From Sphingosinicella microcystinivorans (GTDB lineage Bacteria > Pseudomonadota > Alphaproteobacteria > Sphingomonadales > Sphingomonadaceae): DNA of 64,000 bases. The position numbers and the translations under genes are program-made. Under the pieces are notes generated by a model. The model was not told where the DNA came from and did not search any database. It worked only from the letters and a program-made list of their open reading frames with translations. Positions 45,660-53,972 of the stretch are shown here, piece by piece; within the stretch, counting starts at the first letter, position 1, and each line of letters starts with the position of its first letter. The stretch spans positions 4,045,501-4,109,500 of the forward strand of contig NZ_CP116005.1 in NCBI RefSeq assembly GCF_027941835.1, given 5' to 3'.

Positions 45660-46591
45660 GACGGCCTCCGCCGCTTGCCGGTCTGGCCGTCGCGGACGAT
45701 CCGCACGATGGTCTGGGGCTTTTCGCCAAGCCGAAGTTCAGCGACGTCGAACAGGCGGTCGACAATATAATAGCGTCCTGTCATCCGGTAGTTGACGAGC
45801 ATGGCGCTGCCTTTCGCGTCGAGCACGAAGAGTGGCGGTGCCTCGCTCGCCGCAATGGCCGGCGCGAACGCAATGAAGGTCTGGCGACCATCGTCGAATA
45901 CCTGCTGCGGTCGCCAGACGGGGCTGTCGCCGCTGATCGTATAGCCGAACGACAGATCCTCGAGCATGAGACCGGACGCGGCGGGCGTCCGCGCTGCGGC
46001 GGCGGCTTCGGCACGGCGGAGTGCCAGCAGTGCATCCTCGGGATAGGTCCACGAAAGCGCGGTCATTGCGCTCGCCGCCGTGCTCGAGAGCAGAAGATGA
46101 TAAGCGCGCCGGTCGGTCGTGATGACGACATTGGTCGAGAGACCCGGCGCAAGCGGCTTGACGAGGATATGCGTGCGCCTCGTCTCCCCCGCGCCGCTCG
46201 CCGTATCGCCGACCGTCCAGCGCACGGTATCGCCGGCAGCGACGGCGATAAGGGTCTCGCCGGGCTCGAGCATGATATCGGTCACCCGTTCGGGCGCTGC
46301 AAAAACCCGGTAAAGTGCGCCGGCGCTGTACGGGTAGACCTGAACGGCATTCAGATAGTTGTGGCTGCCCGGTTCCCGCAGTGCGGCGCGGTTTGCGGCG
46401 TCCACATTGTCTGCGGGACGTATCACAGAGACTCCCGATCGTGCCGCCGTGGGGATCGTAGGCACGTTGGAGCCTGCGATGCCGGGCGGTACGTGAAGTG
46501 ATGATGCATCGGCACGTGCTACCGGCGCTGCTGTGCCGGTGCCGACGGCAATGCCCACCAGCAAAAGGGATTTGGAATATGATCGGTTCAT
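45656..46591 (-). CDS. trbG: TrbG, VirB9-like conjugal transfer protein
   Basis: A 311-residue secreted protein with signal peptide (SKSLLLVGIAVGTGTAAPVARA) and the VirB9/CagX domain: YLNAVQVYPYSAGALYRVFAAPERVTDI, LEPGETL, RTHILVKPLAPGLSTNVVITTDRRAYHLLL, and near the end LFVLDAKGSAMLVNYRMTGRYYIVDRLFDVAELRLG. It pairs with TrbI and the outer-membrane ring. Overlaps trbF and trbI by 4 nt. Confidence 0.93.
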   Translation of the reverse strand: MNRSYSKSLLLVGIAVGTGTAAPVARADASSLHVPPGIAGSNVPTIPTAARSGVSVIRPADNVDAANRAALREPGSHNYLNAVQVYPYSAGALYRVFAAPERVTDIMLEPGETLIAVAAGDTVRWTVGDTASGAGETRRTHILVKPLAPGLSTNVVITTDRRAYHLLLSSTAASAMTALSWTYPEDALLALRRAEAAAAARTPAASGLMLEDLSFGYTISGDSPVWRPQQVFDDGRQTFIAFAPAIAASEAPPLFVLDAKGSAMLVNYRMTGRYYIVDRLFDVAELRLGEKPQTIVRIVRDGQTGKRRRPS

Positions 46592-47370
46592 GGTTCTAAC
46601 CTCGTTTCTGTGGGGATGAGAGGATCACCCATCGCTTCCGCAGGCGTTTCCACGGGGACGGGCTGTGCAGGCGGCCCCGCGCTTTCAGGCTCGATCTCGC
46701 GGTTCCAGTCGATCGCGGTGACGTAGAGTCCAAGCGGGTTTTTGCGGAGGACATCTACGGAGCGCGGGGGCCGGACGTCGAAGGTCAGGATTGCGGTCCA
46801 GCGCTCGGTTCGTGCAAGGCTGCCATGCTGATAGCGGCGTTCGGTCCATTGCAGCTGAAACGAGCGCGCCGAGGCGCGCAGCGCGCTCGTCACCTGCACC
46901 GAGACGCTGCGGTTTCCGATCTCCGCGAACGGATCGTTTTCGCGTGCGTACTCATCAAGAAAGCGCGCGCCGCGCTCGTCCGCAAAATCATAGGCGGCGA
47001 GCCACGCCTCGCGCATCAGGACCGGATCAAGCGCCACGCTGCGGACGTTCTTGATGAACCGCGCAAGATGCCATGCGATCTGCGGGTCGCCCGGAGTATA
47101 ATCCTGCGTCGCCGGTACGGCCGCGAGTGCCTGACCGAGCCGGTCGACTTCAACCACGTAGGGCACGACGCGAGACTGCTGCGATTGCCAGATGAGCGCA
47201 GCGGCGAGTCCCGCTGCGAGCGCGAGGTTGCCGAGCGCCATCAGGCGCCAGTTGCGTGCCTGTACGCGCGCGGATCCGATACGCTCGTCCCAGAGCTGAC
47301 CGGCACGCTGGTAGGGCGTTTCCGGTTCGGGCGTCTGCCCGTAACGCTGTAGGCTTCGTTTGAAGATCAT
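46588..47370 (-). CDS. trbF: TrbF, VirB8-like conjugal transfer protein
   Basis: A 260-residue bitopic protein: a cytoplasmic tail (TPYQRAGQLWDERIGSARVQ), one membrane helix (LMALGNLALAAGLAAALIW) and a periplasmic VirB8 domain (VVPYVVEVDRLGQA, AWHLARFIKNVRSVALDPVLMREAWLAAYDF). It nucleates assembly of the type IV secretion channel. Its start is 3 nt after the trbL stop. Confidence 0.93.
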   Translation of the reverse strand: MIFKRSLQRYGQTPEPETPYQRAGQLWDERIGSARVQARNWRLMALGNLALAAGLAAALIWQSQQSRVVPYVVEVDRLGQALAAVPATQDYTPGDPQIAWHLARFIKNVRSVALDPVLMREAWLAAYDFADERGARFLDEYARENDPFAEIGNRSVSVQVTSALRASARSFQLQWTERRYQHGSLARTERWTAILTFDVRPPRSVDVLRKNPLGLYVTAIDWNREIEPESAGPPAQPVPVETPAEAMGDPLIPTETRLEP

Positions 47371-47373
47371 CGT

Positions 47374-48675
47374 TCAGTCCCTTTCGCTGATGTCAGGAGC
47401 GGCGCCCGCACCGCCGCGGTCACCGTCGCGGAGCGCATGGACCACGGCATGGCGGCGCTGGCGCTGGATCTGCCGGGCGTGGAGCGCCTGCGCCCAGGCG
47501 GGAGCGGATTCGCCGGAGGCATTCGCGCCTCTTGTGGGCGCCATCCCGGCCCGCCACGCAGCCTTGCGCCCGCGCTCGGCGGCGGCACCGACCCCGAGCG
47601 CCTCACCGGCCCGCCGGACGGCACCGGCCTTTGCGGCCCAGGCAACTCCGCCCAGACCGCTTCGCATCGTGGTCGTGCCCGAAGTTTCCTGGCCGAGCTG
47701 GTAAGCGGTCGAGGCAGCAGCGCCCATCGTTGTCGCTGCCCGGATCGCGCCGAGTGTCCCGCCTGCGAGCCCGCGCGCCGCTGCAAGTCCGGCTGCGCCG
47801 CCCATGGCAAGTCCGCCCGCGGCGAGCGCTGCCGTGCCAAATGCCGTGCCGGCGCCAAGCTGCGGTGCGCCCGCGAGAAGCCCCGAGGCAATGCCGGGGC
47901 CGAAGACGCCAAGGCCGAAAAGCGCGAGGCTGGCGAGCACGAGGCTCATCGCTGCGCCGATATCGGGCTCCGCGCCGGCAAGCGCACCCACGAAGTCGCC
48001 GAAGAAGCCTGAGCCGATGCCGACGATGACGGCGAGCACCATCACCTTGACGCCCGAGGCTACGACATTGCCGAGCACGCGCTCGGCGAGGAAGCCGGTG
48101 CGGTTCCAGAGTGCGAACGGCACGAGCACAAAGCCCGCGAGCGCGGTCAGCTTGAATTCGAGGATCGTGATGAAAAGCTGGACCGCGAGAACGAAGAACG
48201 CGGCGATGACGATCACCCACGCGATCAGCAGTACGGTGATGACGAGCACATTGTCGAAAAAGCTCGCAATACCCAGCATTTTGCTCGCCTGATCAAGAAG
48301 CGGCCAGGCCGCCTCGAACCCTGTGCCGGCGAGACGTCCGGGCTTCAGGAGGTCGTCTGCGCTGATCGTGCCGCCGCCGGCGACAAGCCCGAGCCCCGCA
48401 AACGATCGGAAGACGATATCAGCGAGCACGGGGAAGTTGTTCAGGATGAGCGCGAAAGCCCCCACATAGAGGATTTTCTTCACGAGCTTCGCGATGACAT
48501 CGTCCTCGCCGCCGAGCGCCCAGAACAGCCCGGCGAGCGTGATGTCGATGCCGATCAGCATCGTGGTGAGGAACGCCACGTCGCCGCCCAGCAGGCCGAA
48601 GCCGCTGTCGATGTAGCGGATGAAGACATCCAGAAACCGGTCGATGACGCCGAGGTCGTCCATGTGTTCGCTCAC
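47374..48675 (-). CDS. trbL: TrbL, VirB6-like conjugal transfer membrane protein
   Basis: A 433-residue polytopic inner-membrane protein: VIDRFLDVFIRYIDSGFGLLGG begins the TrbL/VirB6 domain, followed by five or six hydrophobic segments to about residue 300 and a long Ala/Gly-rich and then basic tail (LAAARGLAGGTLGAIRAATT). It forms part of the inner-membrane channel. The GTG at 48675 is used, with GAGGAAG before it; an internal ATG at 48663 (MDDLG) is possible. Confidence 0.92.
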   Translation of the reverse strand: MSEHMDDLGVIDRFLDVFIRYIDSGFGLLGGDVAFLTTMLIGIDITLAGLFWALGGEDDVIAKLVKKILYVGAFALILNNFPVLADIVFRSFAGLGLVAGGGTISADDLLKPGRLAGTGFEAAWPLLDQASKMLGIASFFDNVLVITVLLIAWVIVIAAFFVLAVQLFITILEFKLTALAGFVLVPFALWNRTGFLAERVLGNVVASGVKVMVLAVIVGIGSGFFGDFVGALAGAEPDIGAAMSLVLASLALFGLGVFGPGIASGLLAGAPQLGAGTAFGTAALAAGGLAMGGAAGLAAARGLAGGTLGAIRAATTMGAAASTAYQLGQETSGTTTMRSGLGGVAWAAKAGAVRRAGEALGVGAAAERGRKAAWRAGMAPTRGANASGESAPAWAQALHARQIQRQRRHAVVHALRDGDRGGAGAAPDISERD

Positions 48676-48789
48676 GCTTCCTCAAAGCTTTGCCGCGGAT
48701 GCCCCCGGGCCTGGAGGCGACAGTCCATACGGGGACATCCGCGGCGAGACGGCGGCAGCCGGGAGGGGTGGAGCTGCGCCCGTCTCAAC

Positions 48790-49515
48790 TCATTCGTAGG
48801 CCTTGCCTGATCCCAGAAAGGCGCGTGTCGCGGCGCGCGCGTCGCTTTCCGCCTGCGCGCGCCGTGCGAGCTCGGCGCTTTCGCTCCGGAACTGCGCGGC
48901 AAGCATCTGCTGCATTTGCAGCTGCTGTTTCGCGGCAAGCGCGAGCAGCTGGTTCGTTGATTGCTGCGCCTGCAAACTGCCCTCGGCGTCCTGGCTTCGC
49001 GCGATGATCGCGGCGAGTGTCCCGGCATCCGCCTCGACATCGGCTGCGATGCGGTTCTGCACGTCCATCGTATGACGAAACGCTGCCATGCTCACTTCAA
49101 GGCGACCGCGCGCGGCGCGCACATGCGCGTCGCTGCCCGCGGCCGCATCGAAGGCGTCCGGGAACAGCTCCCGAAACTGCGCGTCGAAGTCCGCGATCTC
49201 GAAGCCGATCCCGCTCGCGCGCTTCATCAGCGTATCGATTTCGGCAAGACGCCGGGCGAGTACATCGACCTCTGGAAAGGCCGCGCGCGAAAGATTCTTC
49301 GCCATGTTCGTCAGCATCAGCGCTTCGTTCTGCAGCGACCGGATCTGGTTGTTGATCTGGGCGAGCGTCCGCGCGGCAACGAGAAGGTTCTGCGCATAGT
49401 TGGCACTGTCGAACACCGGGATCGCAAGCGCCGGCCCGGGGAGCGTCAGCGTCGATATGCCGAGCGCGCACCAGAGGGCACCGCGCAATAGCCATGCGTG
49501 CGAACGGGTTTTCAT
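48790..49515 (-). CDS. trbJ: TrbJ, VirB5-like conjugal transfer protein
   Basis: A 241-residue secreted protein with signal peptide (LLRGALWCALGISTLTLPGPALA) and a long helical mature part: FDSANYAQNLLVAARTLAQINNQIRSLQNEALMLTNMAKNL is the family signature. TrbJ is the VirB5-type minor pilin or pilus-tip component. It overlaps the trbE stop (ATGA). A 114-nt gap to trbL holds no trbK-type gene. Confidence 0.92.
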   Translation of the reverse strand: MKTRSHAWLLRGALWCALGISTLTLPGPALAIPVFDSANYAQNLLVAARTLAQINNQIRSLQNEALMLTNMAKNLSRAAFPEVDVLARRLAEIDTLMKRASGIGFEIADFDAQFRELFPDAFDAAAGSDAHVRAARGRLEVSMAAFRHTMDVQNRIAADVEADAGTLAAIIARSQDAEGSLQAQQSTNQLLALAAKQQLQMQQMLAAQFRSESAELARRAQAESDARAATRAFLGSGKAYE

Positions 49516-51977
49516 GGTCGGTCTCCCTGCTTGTCGGGGGCGGAAACAGCGCCTGGAAAATCGGCGAGCAGCGCCGCGGCCCAGTCGAGACCGGCGCTTT
49601 CAAGGAGGTGAGCTGCAAAGCCATCCGGGCCATGCGCGGCGAGAATCGCGTCGATGCGCGCCTGCCCGGCCGCGTCGGAGGTACCGCAGAACGTGCGCGC
49701 GACGGGTCCGAGCCCGAGTTCGAACAGACGGTTGCCGCGCGCCGACTGCAGATAATATTGCCGCTTCGGCTCCGCGCGCGCGATGATCTCGAGCTGCCGG
49801 CCGCTGAGCCCGAAGCGCGCATAGGACTCGCGGCTCTGCGGCTCCAGCGCGCGATCATTCGGCAGGAATATGCGCTGCGGGCAGCTTTCAATGATTGCAG
49901 GCGCAATGGCGCTGCCAGCGATATCTGCAAGGCTCTGCGTCGCGAATACGACCGCGACGTTCTTCTTGCGCAGTGTCTTCAGCCATTCGCGAAGCCGCGC
50001 CGCGAACAGCGGATGGTCGAGGAAGACCCAGGCCTCGTCGAGGATGAGGAGCGTCGGGCGGCCATCGAACCGCGCTTCGAGGCGATGAAACAGATACGCG
50101 AGCACCGGCGCTGCGGCACCCGGCGTCCCCAGGAGCGCCTCGGTTTCGAAGCATTGAAGGTCGGCGATGGCGAGCGCGTCGTCAGCTGCATCGAGAAGTG
50201 CGCCGTAAGGCCCTTCGAGCGTGAACGGCGCGAGCGCCGCGCGAACATCCTCCGATTGCAGAAGCAGTCCAAGCCCGGTCAGCGTCCGCTCGGCAGGCGG
50301 CGCGCCAGCAAGGCTGGCGAGCGCCGACCAGACCGTCTCCCGGATCTCCGGGGTCAGGATCAGCTTTTCGTGCGCAAGAAGACCGCAGATCCAGTCGTCC
50401 GCCCAGGCACGCTCGGCGGGTACGTCGATGTGCCTCAGGGGCTGAAAGGCGAGCACGGCCTCGTTCGCCACAAGGCCAAGATCCGCGTATCCACCGCTGC
50501 ACGCAAGTGTTGCCGCGCGTGCTGAACGCCCCTTGTCGAACAGGAAGACCTGCGCGCCGTCGTACCGGCGGAACTGCATCGCGAGCAGCGAGAGGAGCAC
50601 CGATTTCCCCGCGCCCGTCGGGCCGATGACCATCATGTGCCCGACATCGCCGACGTGCGTCGACAGGCGGAACGGCGTCGATCCACGCGTTTCGGCGTGG
50701 AATACCGGCGGGCCGTCAAGGTGGGCATTCTGCTCAGGGCCTGCCCAGATCGCGGCGAGCGGCATCAGATGCGCAAGATTGAGCGTATGGACAAGCGGCT
50801 GGCGGACGTTCGCGTAAACGTGACCGGGGAGCGAGGAAAGCCAGGCCTCGACGGCATTCACCTCTTCGCGAATGGCCGCGAAACCGAGACCGTTCACGAT
50901 GCGCAGGACCGCTCGGACCTTTTCGTCGGCGCGCGTGCGGTCCCGATCTGCGACCGTGATCGTCGTCGTCAGATAGCCGAATGCCACGCTGTCTTCGCCG
51001 AGCGCCTGAAGCGCAAGGTCGGCATCCTCGACCTTGTTACCGGCGTCGCTGTCGAGGAGTTGCGCGGGCTGGTTGTACATGATCTCGCGGAGCAGCGCCG
51101 TGATCGACTTGCGCTTGTTGAACCATTGCCGGCGGAGCCGCGTCAGCACACGCGCCGCGTCCGCCTTGTCGAGCGCAATGAAGCGCGTCACCCATCGGTA
51201 CGCAAAATCGGCCCCGTTCAGCGCATCGAGAAGTCCCGGACGGCTGACCCCCGGAAATCCTGTGAGGGTGAGCGTGCGCACATGGTGATCGCCAAGCCTT
51301 GGCTCGAGCCCGCCGACGAGCGGCGTGTCGGCGAGCAGCCCGTCGAGATACATGGGAACGTCGGGCACAACGATAGGATGCGGGCGCGCGGATATAGCGC
51401 TATGCAGGTATGTGAGCGTTTCGGCGTCGCCGAGTGCGCGCATTTCAGGCATGAAGCCCGCGAAAAGATCGAGCGCGCGGTCGGTCTCGGCGATGAATTC
51501 GCGAACCGCATGCCGCCAGTCGCGGCCCTTCTGCCCGGCGTCGCCACTGCCGCGTTCAAGCAGCACCCTCTCCGCCGTATCGACCTGATCGGCCGGAGGC
51601 AGATATACGAGCGTCAGGTAATACCGGCTTTCAAAATGCTGCCCGGCAGCCTCGAACGCGGCGCGGCGTTCCTCATCGACGAGCCACGAGGCGGCGTCGG
51701 GCAAGCGACTTGAAGGGTAGCCGGGCGCTTCCTGGCGCGCTGCCTCGAAGAAGAGCGCCCAGCCTGAGCCGAAGCGCCGCAGCGCATTGTTGGCGCGCGC
51801 GCAGACGGAGACGAGTGCCGCCTCGCCCGCGCTTTCAAGATCGGGACCGCGGAACGCGAGGGTGCGCTGGAAGCTCCCGTCCTTGTTGAGGACGACGCCC
51901 GGCGCGGCAAGCGCTGCCCATGGCAGATGGTCGGCGAGCCGGTCGGCGCGGCGGCGGTATTCGTGGAGCGCTAGCAC
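49512..51977 (-). CDS. trbE: TrbE, VirB4-type transfer ATPase
   Basis: An 821-residue cytoplasmic ATPase that energises pilus assembly and substrate transfer. The N-terminus is the usual EYRRRADRLADHLPWAALAAPGVVLNKDGSFQRT; Walker A is GPTGAGKSVLLSLLAMQ (about residue 452) and Walker B is LLILDEAWVFLD (about 645), with later FATQSLADI. The GTG at 51977 is preferred because AAGGG lies 9 nt upstream and the start overlaps the trbD stop; the annotated frame is open 40 codons further back within trbD. Confidence 0.93.
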   Translation of the reverse strand: MLALHEYRRRADRLADHLPWAALAAPGVVLNKDGSFQRTLAFRGPDLESAGEAALVSVCARANNALRRFGSGWALFFEAARQEAPGYPSSRLPDAASWLVDEERRAAFEAAGQHFESRYYLTLVYLPPADQVDTAERVLLERGSGDAGQKGRDWRHAVREFIAETDRALDLFAGFMPEMRALGDAETLTYLHSAISARPHPIVVPDVPMYLDGLLADTPLVGGLEPRLGDHHVRTLTLTGFPGVSRPGLLDALNGADFAYRWVTRFIALDKADAARVLTRLRRQWFNKRKSITALLREIMYNQPAQLLDSDAGNKVEDADLALQALGEDSVAFGYLTTTITVADRDRTRADEKVRAVLRIVNGLGFAAIREEVNAVEAWLSSLPGHVYANVRQPLVHTLNLAHLMPLAAIWAGPEQNAHLDGPPVFHAETRGSTPFRLSTHVGDVGHMMVIGPTGAGKSVLLSLLAMQFRRYDGAQVFLFDKGRSARAATLACSGGYADLGLVANEAVLAFQPLRHIDVPAERAWADDWICGLLAHEKLILTPEIRETVWSALASLAGAPPAERTLTGLGLLLQSEDVRAALAPFTLEGPYGALLDAADDALAIADLQCFETEALLGTPGAAAPVLAYLFHRLEARFDGRPTLLILDEAWVFLDHPLFAARLREWLKTLRKKNVAVVFATQSLADIAGSAIAPAIIESCPQRIFLPNDRALEPQSRESYARFGLSGRQLEIIARAEPKRQYYLQSARGNRLFELGLGPVARTFCGTSDAAGQARIDAILAAHGPDGFAAHLLESAGLDWAAALLADFPGAVSAPDKQGDRP

Positions 51978-52246
51978 GACCAGTATCCCTTCTGGCGTAT
52001 GTGACGCGCAAGTACAGCCGCGAAGTCGGGGTCGCGCCGCGCGGCGAACACGCCGAGCGTATGGCCAAGCGCCCAGAGTGCGAGCCCGGCGATCCACTGC
52101 TGAAGCCCCAGCCCAAGCGCGGCGGCGGCAGTGCCGTTCACGATCGCGATCGCGCGCGGCACTCCGCCAAGCAGGATCGGCTCAACAAGCGCGCGGTGCA
52201 CGGGCACCTCGAAGCCTTCGGGCGAAGCGTCGGTGTGCGCGCTCAT
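51971..52246 (-). CDS. trbD: TrbD, VirB3-like conjugal transfer protein
   Basis: A 91-residue inner-membrane protein: FEVPVHRALVEPILLGGVPR is the TrbD/VirB3 signature and two hydrophobic segments (AIAIVNGTAAAALGLGL, WIAGLALWALGHTLGVF) follow. It ends QKGYWSC, close to the family end. It overlaps the trbC stop by 4 nt and trbE by 7 nt. Confidence 0.92.
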   Translation of the reverse strand: MSAHTDASPEGFEVPVHRALVEPILLGGVPRAIAIVNGTAAAALGLGLQQWIAGLALWALGHTLGVFAARRDPDFAAVLARHIRQKGYWSC

Positions 52247-52575
52247 CCCACGATCGCCCCGCCGCCGAAGCTGAAGAACGAGAGGAAGAACGAGCTCGCG
52301 GCAAACGCGATCGACAGGCCGAAAACGATCTGGATAAGCCGCCGGAAGCCGCCTGCGGATTCGCCGAACGCCAGCGTGAGACCGGTCACGATGATGATGA
52401 TTACCGCGACGATCTTGGCGACGGGACCCTGCACCGATTCGAGCACCTGCTGCAGGGGCTCTTCCCACGGCATGCCGGAACCTGCCGCATGGGCGCTGGT
52501 CGCCATGCCCACCACGAGCGCAACGATTGCCGCGTTGACGAGGGCGGAACGGCACGAGAAATTACGCGTCATCAT
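52243..52575 (-). CDS. trbC: TrbC, VirB2-like conjugal pilin
   Basis: A 110-residue prepilin: signal peptide (ALVNAAIVALVVGMATSAHAA) then a mature pilin core PWEEPLQQVLESVQGPVAKIVAV and two hydrophobic stretches (IIIIVTGLTLAFGESAGG, LIQIVFGLSIAFAASSFFLSFF). TrbC-type pilins are cyclised. AAGGAGAC lies before the first of two adjacent ATG codons (52575), overlapping the trbB stop. Confidence 0.92.
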   Translation of the reverse strand: MMTRNFSCRSALVNAAIVALVVGMATSAHAAGSGMPWEEPLQQVLESVQGPVAKIVAVIIIIVTGLTLAFGESAGGFRRLIQIVFGLSIAFAASSFFLSFFSFGGGAIVG

Positions 52576-53549
52576 TTGTCTCCTTGCTCGGGATGAATGG
52601 GTGTGACCGACCAGACGCCGGCGGCATCGAGGCCGTCGACGCCGAGAATGCTGCTCACGCGCCGGCCGGGACCGCGCCCGGAAATGAACACGACCATGTC
52701 GAGCGCATCGGCGATGAGCCGGCGCGGCGCGTTCACGACGCTCTCTTCGACAAGCTGTTCGAGCCGGTAGAGCGCTGCCAGCGCGCTGTTGGCATGGACG
52801 GTCGCAATGCCGCCTGGGTGGCCGGTATTCCAAGCCTTCAGCATGTCGAGCGCCTCTCCGCCCCGCACCTCGCCGATGACGATCCGGTCGGGCCGCAGGC
52901 GTAGCGTCGAGCGGACGAGATCGGCCATGCTGACGTTGCCCGGCCGGGTCCTGAGGGAAATGCTGTCGCGCGCGGCGCACTGCAGTTCGCGCGTGTCCTC
53001 GATGAGGATGACGCGCTCGTCGATTCCCGCCATTTCGGCAAGCAGCGCATTGGCAAGCGTCGTCTTTCCCGACGAGGTCCCGCCCGCGATGAGGATATTG
53101 CGCCGGCCGGCGACGGCGAGCGCAAGAAGGCGCGCAGCCTCGGCCGTGAGAACACCCGCCTCGACATAATCGAGAAGCGTGAAGATGCGCGCCGCCGGCT
53201 TGCGGATCGAGAAACAGGGTGCGGTCGATACGGGCGGCAGCACGCCCTCGAACCGTTCCCCAGCCCCGCCCCTCTCCGCCGGCAGCTCCGCCGAGACGAT
53301 GGGCGCCCCCGCGTGCACCGGTGTCCGCGTGCCGCTGGCGACGAGGCGGATGATGCGTTCGACGTCGGCTGCGCCCATTCGCACGCCTGTGTCGATACAG
53401 CCCTCGCCCGCAATGTCGAGGCGGAGCGCGCCGTCGGGATTTACCATGATCTCGAGGACGCGCGCATCGCCGAGCGCGGCGCCGATCGCCGGTCCCATCG
53501 CCGTTTGCAGCATGGTGCGGCGCCGTTCGAGGGCGATCGCGGGACTCAT
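52572..53549 (-). CDS. trbB: TrbB, VirB11-type transfer ATPase
   Basis: A 325-residue hexameric secretion ATPase. Walker A is AGGTSSGKTTLANALLAEM (about residue 155), the Asp box is LIEDTRELQC, Walker B is RIVIGEVRGGEALDMLKAWNTGHPGG, and the His box is TVHANSALAALYRLEQL. It drives pilus biogenesis and channel opening with TrbE. It overlaps the upstream ribbon-helix-helix gene by 4 nt. Confidence 0.94.
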   Translation of the reverse strand: MSPAIALERRRTMLQTAMGPAIGAALGDARVLEIMVNPDGALRLDIAGEGCIDTGVRMGAADVERIIRLVASGTRTPVHAGAPIVSAELPAERGGAGERFEGVLPPVSTAPCFSIRKPAARIFTLLDYVEAGVLTAEAARLLALAVAGRRNILIAGGTSSGKTTLANALLAEMAGIDERVILIEDTRELQCAARDSISLRTRPGNVSMADLVRSTLRLRPDRIVIGEVRGGEALDMLKAWNTGHPGGIATVHANSALAALYRLEQLVEESVVNAPRRLIADALDMVVFISGRGPGRRVSSILGVDGLDAAGVWSVTPIHPEQGDK

Positions 53550-53968
53550 GCTGCGATCTCCGTATCGCTCTCGTCTTCGGCGGCCTCTTCAAAAGCGAAT
53601 GCGGATTTTCCGGCGGCAAGCTGCCGCCCCAGCTGTCCGATGAAGGCTTGGAACTGCTGATGGCCGAGTGCCAGCACAGCCGGGCTCGGGTCCGGCGCAC
53701 CGGCCGAAAGGATGAGCTGATGCCGTACAAACAGGCCGAACGCCTCGATCAGCACGCCGAGATCGCGCTGCAGATGCCCGATGTTCCGCGACAACCGGTC
53801 GAAGCGCGGCTTGATCAGCGCATCGATCTCGCGCTGTGCGCGCCGCGCCACGTAGGCGGCAATGGCCTCGGTCGCGATCTTCGATTTGTTTGTCCCCGGC
53901 GCCGCCGCCATGGCCGTCAGCGCGTCGCCGATCTCGCGCTCCAGATAGAGGTTGTGCCGCGTCTTCAT
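53546..53968 (-). CDS. CopG-family ribbon-helix-helix protein of the transfer operon
   Basis: A 140-residue protein with an N-terminal ribbon-helix-helix motif (MKTRHNLYLEREIGDALTAM, then NKSKIATEAIAAYVARR) and a C-terminal helical part (IDALIKPRFDRLSRNIGHLQRDLGVLIEAFGLFVRH). A gene of this kind lies between traG and trbB in most Tn4371-type modules. It may regulate the transfer operon; tandem repeats upstream of traG are candidate targets. It starts 5 nt after the traG stop. Confidence 0.85.
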   Translation of the reverse strand: MKTRHNLYLEREIGDALTAMAAAPGTNKSKIATEAIAAYVARRAQREIDALIKPRFDRLSRNIGHLQRDLGVLIEAFGLFVRHQLILSAGAPDPSPAVLALGHQQFQAFIGQLGRQLAAGKSAFAFEEAAEDESDTEIAA

Positions 53969-53972
53969 CGCG

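Noticed and set aside
48672-49040. A 122-codon frame overlapping trbJ as a candidate trbK
   Set aside because: Most of it lies within trbJ in another frame, it has no signal peptide or lipobox, and its sequence is Arg/Ser-rich.
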